Part shown: positions 61,622 to 64,000 of the stretch, one piece after another
Layout: each line of letters begins with the position of its first letter
How positions within the stretch are numbered: position 1 is the first letter of the stretch
Assembly: GCF_011365745.1 (NCBI RefSeq)
Contig: NZ_JAAOBY010000002.1
Span: 1-64,000, forward strand
Source of the DNA: Flavobacterium turcicum
Lineage (GTDB): Bacteria > Bacteroidota > Bacteroidia > Flavobacteriales > Flavobacteriaceae
Direction of reading: 5' to 3'
DNA length: 64,000 bases
The notes under the pieces: model-generated
What the model was told of the DNA's origin: nothing
What the model saw: the letters and a program-made list of their open reading frames with translations, nothing else
The model's database searches: none
Translations under genes and position numbers: made by a program

Positions 61622-62407
61622 TTAGAAAAAAAGTTCTCTGGTAATAATGTACGCGCCCATGATTAAAACAAACCAACCAAAAATAGGTTTGAGTTGTGCT
61701 CCATTTATCTTTTTTGAAATTTGAATTCCAATCAGCATCCCAACAAAAGCCATCGCGGCAATCACTAATAATAGTCGATAATCAATTGCAGTCCCGATAT
61801 ACAAATCGCCCGCAAACCCGATACTAGAGTTGATAAAAATAATCAGTAAGGAAGTTCCAACAGCTTGTTTCATTGGTAAATTAGCAAAAAATAATAAAGC
61901 AGGAATAATCAAAAATCCGCCTCCTGCTCCTAAGAAACCGGTCACGATGCCCACAACAAAACCTATGACGCCTAATTGTATGTAATTTGTTTTTAAACCT
62001 TCAGGAATGGGTTTGCTTTTTCGAATCATTGCTATCGCTGCCGCCATCATTAGAATCGAAAAAACAATCATGATTAAATCGTTTTTAGAAACTTGATAAG
62101 TTGCTATTGTAAAAAGGGTAGTAGCAATTTGCGGAAAAATCACTTCTCGAATAATTAAAATAGAAAATACAGATGGTATTGCAAAGTACAAAGCTGACTT
62201 GAGTTGTAAGTTGCCCAATTTATAATGGCTAATACAGCCTAATAAGGATGTAACCCCTACGATAAATAAGGAGTATGTAGTTGCTAGTTCGGGATCAATT
62301 TGAAACAAATAGACCAATATTGGTATTGTTAATATTGATCCGCCACCACCAATTAAACCCAACGAAAGTCCGATAATTATTGATGCTAAATAGCCAAAAT
62401 ATTCCAT
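61622..62407 (-). CDS. TauE/SafE-family sulfite/organosulfonate exporter
   Basis: A 261-residue integral membrane protein with about eight helices in two related halves. Each half begins with a glycine-rich motif typical of the family: SLGLIGGGGSILTIP and TGFLGAGGGFLIIPAL. Members move sulfite, thiosulfate, sulfoacetate or related anions. It lies between a Crp-type regulator (32 bases upstream) and an MBL-rhodanese protein, so it most likely exports an oxidised sulfur product made by that enzyme (inference from context). Confidence 0.9.
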   Translation of the reverse strand: MEYFGYLASIIIGLSLGLIGGGGSILTIPILVYLFQIDPELATTYSLFIVGVTSLLGCISHYKLGNLQLKSALYFAIPSVFSILIIREVIFPQIATTLFTIATYQVSKNDLIMIVFSILMMAAAIAMIRKSKPIPEGLKTNYIQLGVIGFVVGIVTGFLGAGGGFLIIPALLFFANLPMKQAVGTSLLIIFINSSIGFAGDLYIGTAIDYRLLLVIAAMAFVGMLIGIQISKKINGAQLKPIFGWFVLIMGAYIITRELFF

Positions 62408-62439
62408 AATAAGTTAAAAGTGAGAAGAAGCAATGAATG

Positions 62440-63072
62440 TTATTTTTTAGAAAGCAATTCGATGTTATTGCGATGTAATTTCAGCAAACCTCTTTGTTCC
62501 ATCTTTTTTAAAAGTCTTGAGATAACTTCTCTTGATGTGTTTAAGTCAGATGCTATTTCTTGATGAGATAATTTTAGCTCATTCCAGCCACAAGAATCTG
62601 CATGACGCTGCAAGTAGAATTCCAAACGTTCATCCATGGCTCTAAAGGCAATACTATCAATTACCTCTAAAACTTCTTCAAATCTGTTTCGATAGGTTTC
62701 GATCACGAATTCGTACCAAGAGCGGTGCTGCATCATCCATTTGTTCATAACTGCTAGCGGTATAGTGATTAGCTCGACTTCATCAACTACTTTGGCCATT
62801 ATTTGGCTTTTTTCATTTCTGGTGGCGCAAATCATTGATAACGCACAAGCTTGACCAGGATGTAAATAGTACATAAAAAATTCGCCACCATCTTGGTCTT
62901 CACGATAAATTTTTACGGTGCCGCTCACAACCAATACCGTATTTTTAATGTACTGACCAGTTCGCATTAAAATACTACCTGCTTCTTGTGTTTGGTAAGA
63001 AGCTTCTTGGTCTACGGCAGCGAGTAAGTCAGGCGAGAATTGCGGAAAAATTGTTTTTAAAGGAACAATCAT
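62440..63072 (-). CDS. Crp/Fnr-family transcriptional regulator
   Basis: A 210-residue regulator. A cyclic-nucleotide-binding-like beta barrel (about 15-115) is followed by a dimer helix and a winged helix-turn-helix (about 165-205, LSHQEIASDLNTSREVISRLLKKMEQRG). The N-terminal cysteines that hold the Fe-S cluster of FNR are absent. C76 and C82 lie together in GQACALSMICATR at the barrel, and C161 lies in the hinge region. These could sense sulfur species or oxidants, but this is speculation. It is the first gene of an operon with a sulfite exporter and an MBL-rhodanese, and divergent from a rhodanese gene, so it probably controls both. Confidence 0.91.
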   Translation of the reverse strand: MIVPLKTIFPQFSPDLLAAVDQEASYQTQEAGSILMRTGQYIKNTVLVVSGTVKIYREDQDGGEFFMYYLHPGQACALSMICATRNEKSQIMAKVVDEVELITIPLAVMNKWMMQHRSWYEFVIETYRNRFEEVLEVIDSIAFRAMDERLEFYLQRHADSCGWNELKLSHQEIASDLNTSREVISRLLKKMEQRGLLKLHRNNIELLSKK

Positions 63073-63179
63073 CTGTTGTTAATTTTAATTTTTGATGATG
63101 GTAAAAGTACTTTATAAAATAGAAAATAGTAGATGATTTGGATATATTTTTTAAGCTAACTACTTTATTTTTAAGTAAT

Positions 63180-63287
63180 TAATTTTGTATGTCCTATCGA
63201 TGAAATAGGGTGTTTTGCTAATTTTAAAACCGATTTCGGCTATAGTATTGATTGTAATACGGTTGCGAAATCGTTTTCTTGTTTTTA
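63180..63287 (+). other. Structured intergenic region: candidate small RNA or leader between crp and the rhodanese gene
   Basis: TAATTTTG at 63180-63187 matches the -7 consensus. It is followed by hairpin CCTAT...ATAGG (about 63193-63209). Then come outer arms CGATTTCG (63231-63238) / CGAAATCG (63266-63273) enclosing GTATT-GATTGT-AATAC (63245-63260), and then T-rich TTTTCTTGTTTTT. This could be a short RNA of about 90 bases with its own terminator. No -33 element is seen. Confidence 0.35.
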
Positions 63288-63357
63288 TTATCTAATTAAC
63301 AAAAGCCACGATAACTGTTACTTAAAAACGTCGTATTTTTACAAAAAAAACATCATT

Positions 63358-63669
63358 ATGAATTTAACACAAGAAGATTGGGTAGCTCAGTTTGAAGCTG
63401 AAGAAAATGCGGTAATACTTGACGTAAGAACTGCTGATGAGTTTAACGAAGGTTTTATCGCAAACGCTATTAATATTGATATTCACAAAGGTCAAGGTTT
63501 TATTGACGCTGTTGAAGAATTGGATAAAGATAAAAATTACTATGTTTATTGCCGTTCCGGAATGCGTAGCGCCAAAGCTTGCGAAATCATGAATCAATTA
63601 GGTTTTGAAAATGCGTACAATTTACTAGGAGGAATCTTAGATTGGGAAGGCGAAGTGGTAGAGCCTTAA
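63358..63669 (+). CDS. Single-domain rhodanese-like protein
   Basis: A 103-residue cytoplasmic rhodanese with the active-site loop YCRSGMRS (C65) and the leading VILDVRTADEFNEGFI motif. It can accept and transfer a sulfane sulfur atom. It is divergent from the Crp-TauE-MBL/rhodanese operon with 285 bases between them, consistent with a shared sulfur-handling role. It could pass persulfide to the MBL-rhodanese protein (inference). The gapN-like gene follows 43 bases downstream. Confidence 0.92.
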   Translation: MNLTQEDWVAQFEAEENAVILDVRTADEFNEGFIANAINIDIHKGQGFIDAVEELDKDKNYYVYCRSGMRSAKACEIMNQLGFENAYNLLGGILDWEGEVVEP

Positions 63670-63712
63670 ACTACTACAATAGCTAATTAACTAACCACAA
63701 AACACCAACTAA

Positions 63713-64000
63713 ATGAATACAATTCCTGAAGAATTTCAGATTAAAGCTTTATTGAATCAAGATACCTATTTGATCAACGGCGAATTAAAAAAGTGGGAAG
63801 GACAAACTTCACCTGTTTTTTCTACTATCTCTTCGACCGATGCTTATGGACCCACACTACTTGGTTCTATTCCGTTTATGAGTGAGGCAGAAGCTAACGA
63901 GGCAGTGCAAGCTGCAAGTGAAGCTTATAATAACGGACAAGGACTTTGGCCAACGATGAAAGTTGCTGACCGAATTAAGTGTATGGAGCGATTTGTTGAA
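63713..64000 (+). CDS. gapN: NADP-dependent glyceraldehyde-3-phosphate dehydrogenase-like aldehyde dehydrogenase, 3' end outside window
   Basis: The reading frame starts with ATG at 63713 (MNTIPEEFQIKALL) and stays open for 96 codons to the window edge. The N-terminal part shows INGELKKWEGQTSPVFSTI, LGSIPFMSEAEANEAVQAA and GLWPTMKVADRIKCMERF. I recognise this as the start of the non-phosphorylating GapN-like aldehyde dehydrogenases common in Flavobacteria. The catalytic Cys and Glu lie beyond the window, so the assignment rests on the N-terminus. It may be co-transcribed with the rhodanese gene 43 bases upstream. Confidence 0.75.
   Translation, partial: MNTIPEEFQIKALLNQDTYLINGELKKWEGQTSPVFSTISSTDAYGPTLLGSIPFMSEAEANEAVQAASEAYNNGQGLWPTMKVADRIKCMERFVE

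Noticed and set aside
62440..63072. FNR-type oxygen sensor with Fe-S cluster
   Set aside because: The N-terminal cysteine cluster of FNR is absent. Only C76, C82 and C161 exist, in other places.
1..64000. CRISPR arrays, prophage, transposases, restriction or toxin-antitoxin systems
   Set aside because: No regularly spaced repeats, no phage structural or integrase genes and no recognisable defence domains were seen on either strand.

Overview
The window looks like a chromosomal segment of a Flavobacterium-type member of the Flavobacteriaceae (Bacteroidota). The DNA is AT-rich, and starts lack clear Shine-Dalgarno sequences. Several genes are preceded by the Bacteroidota promoter form TTTG-N19-21-TAnnTTTG. 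Typical lineage markers are a lipidated TamA variant (TamL) beside TamB, single-chain serine dehydratase, lipoboxes ending in Ser-Cys or Ala-Cys, and many AAAA...TTTT hairpin terminators. I see no phage, transposase, CRISPR array or defence island. Most of the region is housekeeping and metabolic.

Layout. 1-2.1 kb: the 3' part of a tRNA-Leu(UAA), then a Cys/Met-type PLP lyase divergent from an Lrp/AsnC regulator. 2.2-9.5 kb: lpdA, a DUF4349 lipoprotein, and a forward run pabB-tilS-dsbD. 9.7-18.1 kb: a secreted S15-type hydrolase, an ammonium transporter, and a reverse operon of two exported amidohydrolases plus a PH-domain protein. 18.3-30.6 kb: comM/yifB, a DEAD-box helicase, a zinc peptidase, a membrane-anchored hybrid histidine kinase, a membrane protein, an aldehyde dehydrogenase, and panB-rluA. 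30.7-43.5 kb: a small exported SnoaL-like protein, sdaA, a secreted M14 carboxypeptidase-like protein, tamB-tamL and a thioesterase.

43.7-51.1 kb holds a complete tryptophan operon, trpE-G-D-C-F-B-(gamma-glutamylcyclotransferase-like)-A. It is headed by a leader peptide, MNTILNNTWWWNNLRQSS, with three consecutive Trp codons, and a terminator/antiterminator pair. Promoter, leader, attenuator and structural genes can all be read directly. An intergenic hairpin element interrupts the operon after trpB, and a second, related element lies next to the helicase gene.

51.3-59.3 kb: a MarR-nitroreductase-YceI operon with palindromes over its promoter, and a 2013-residue soluble hybrid kinase with about eleven PAS domains. 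59.4-64 kb: a methyltransferase, then a Crp-TauE-(MBL plus two rhodaneses) operon that resembles the staphylococcal cst sulfide-detoxification operon in content, divergent from a single-domain rhodanese and the start of a GapN-type dehydrogenase that runs off the window.

No clearly new multi-gene system stands out. The points most worth a second look are the trp attenuator, the Crp-controlled cst-like sulfur cluster, the modular hairpin elements, the degenerate amidohydrolase domains, the structured region upstream of the rhodanese, and the operator array of the MarR operon.
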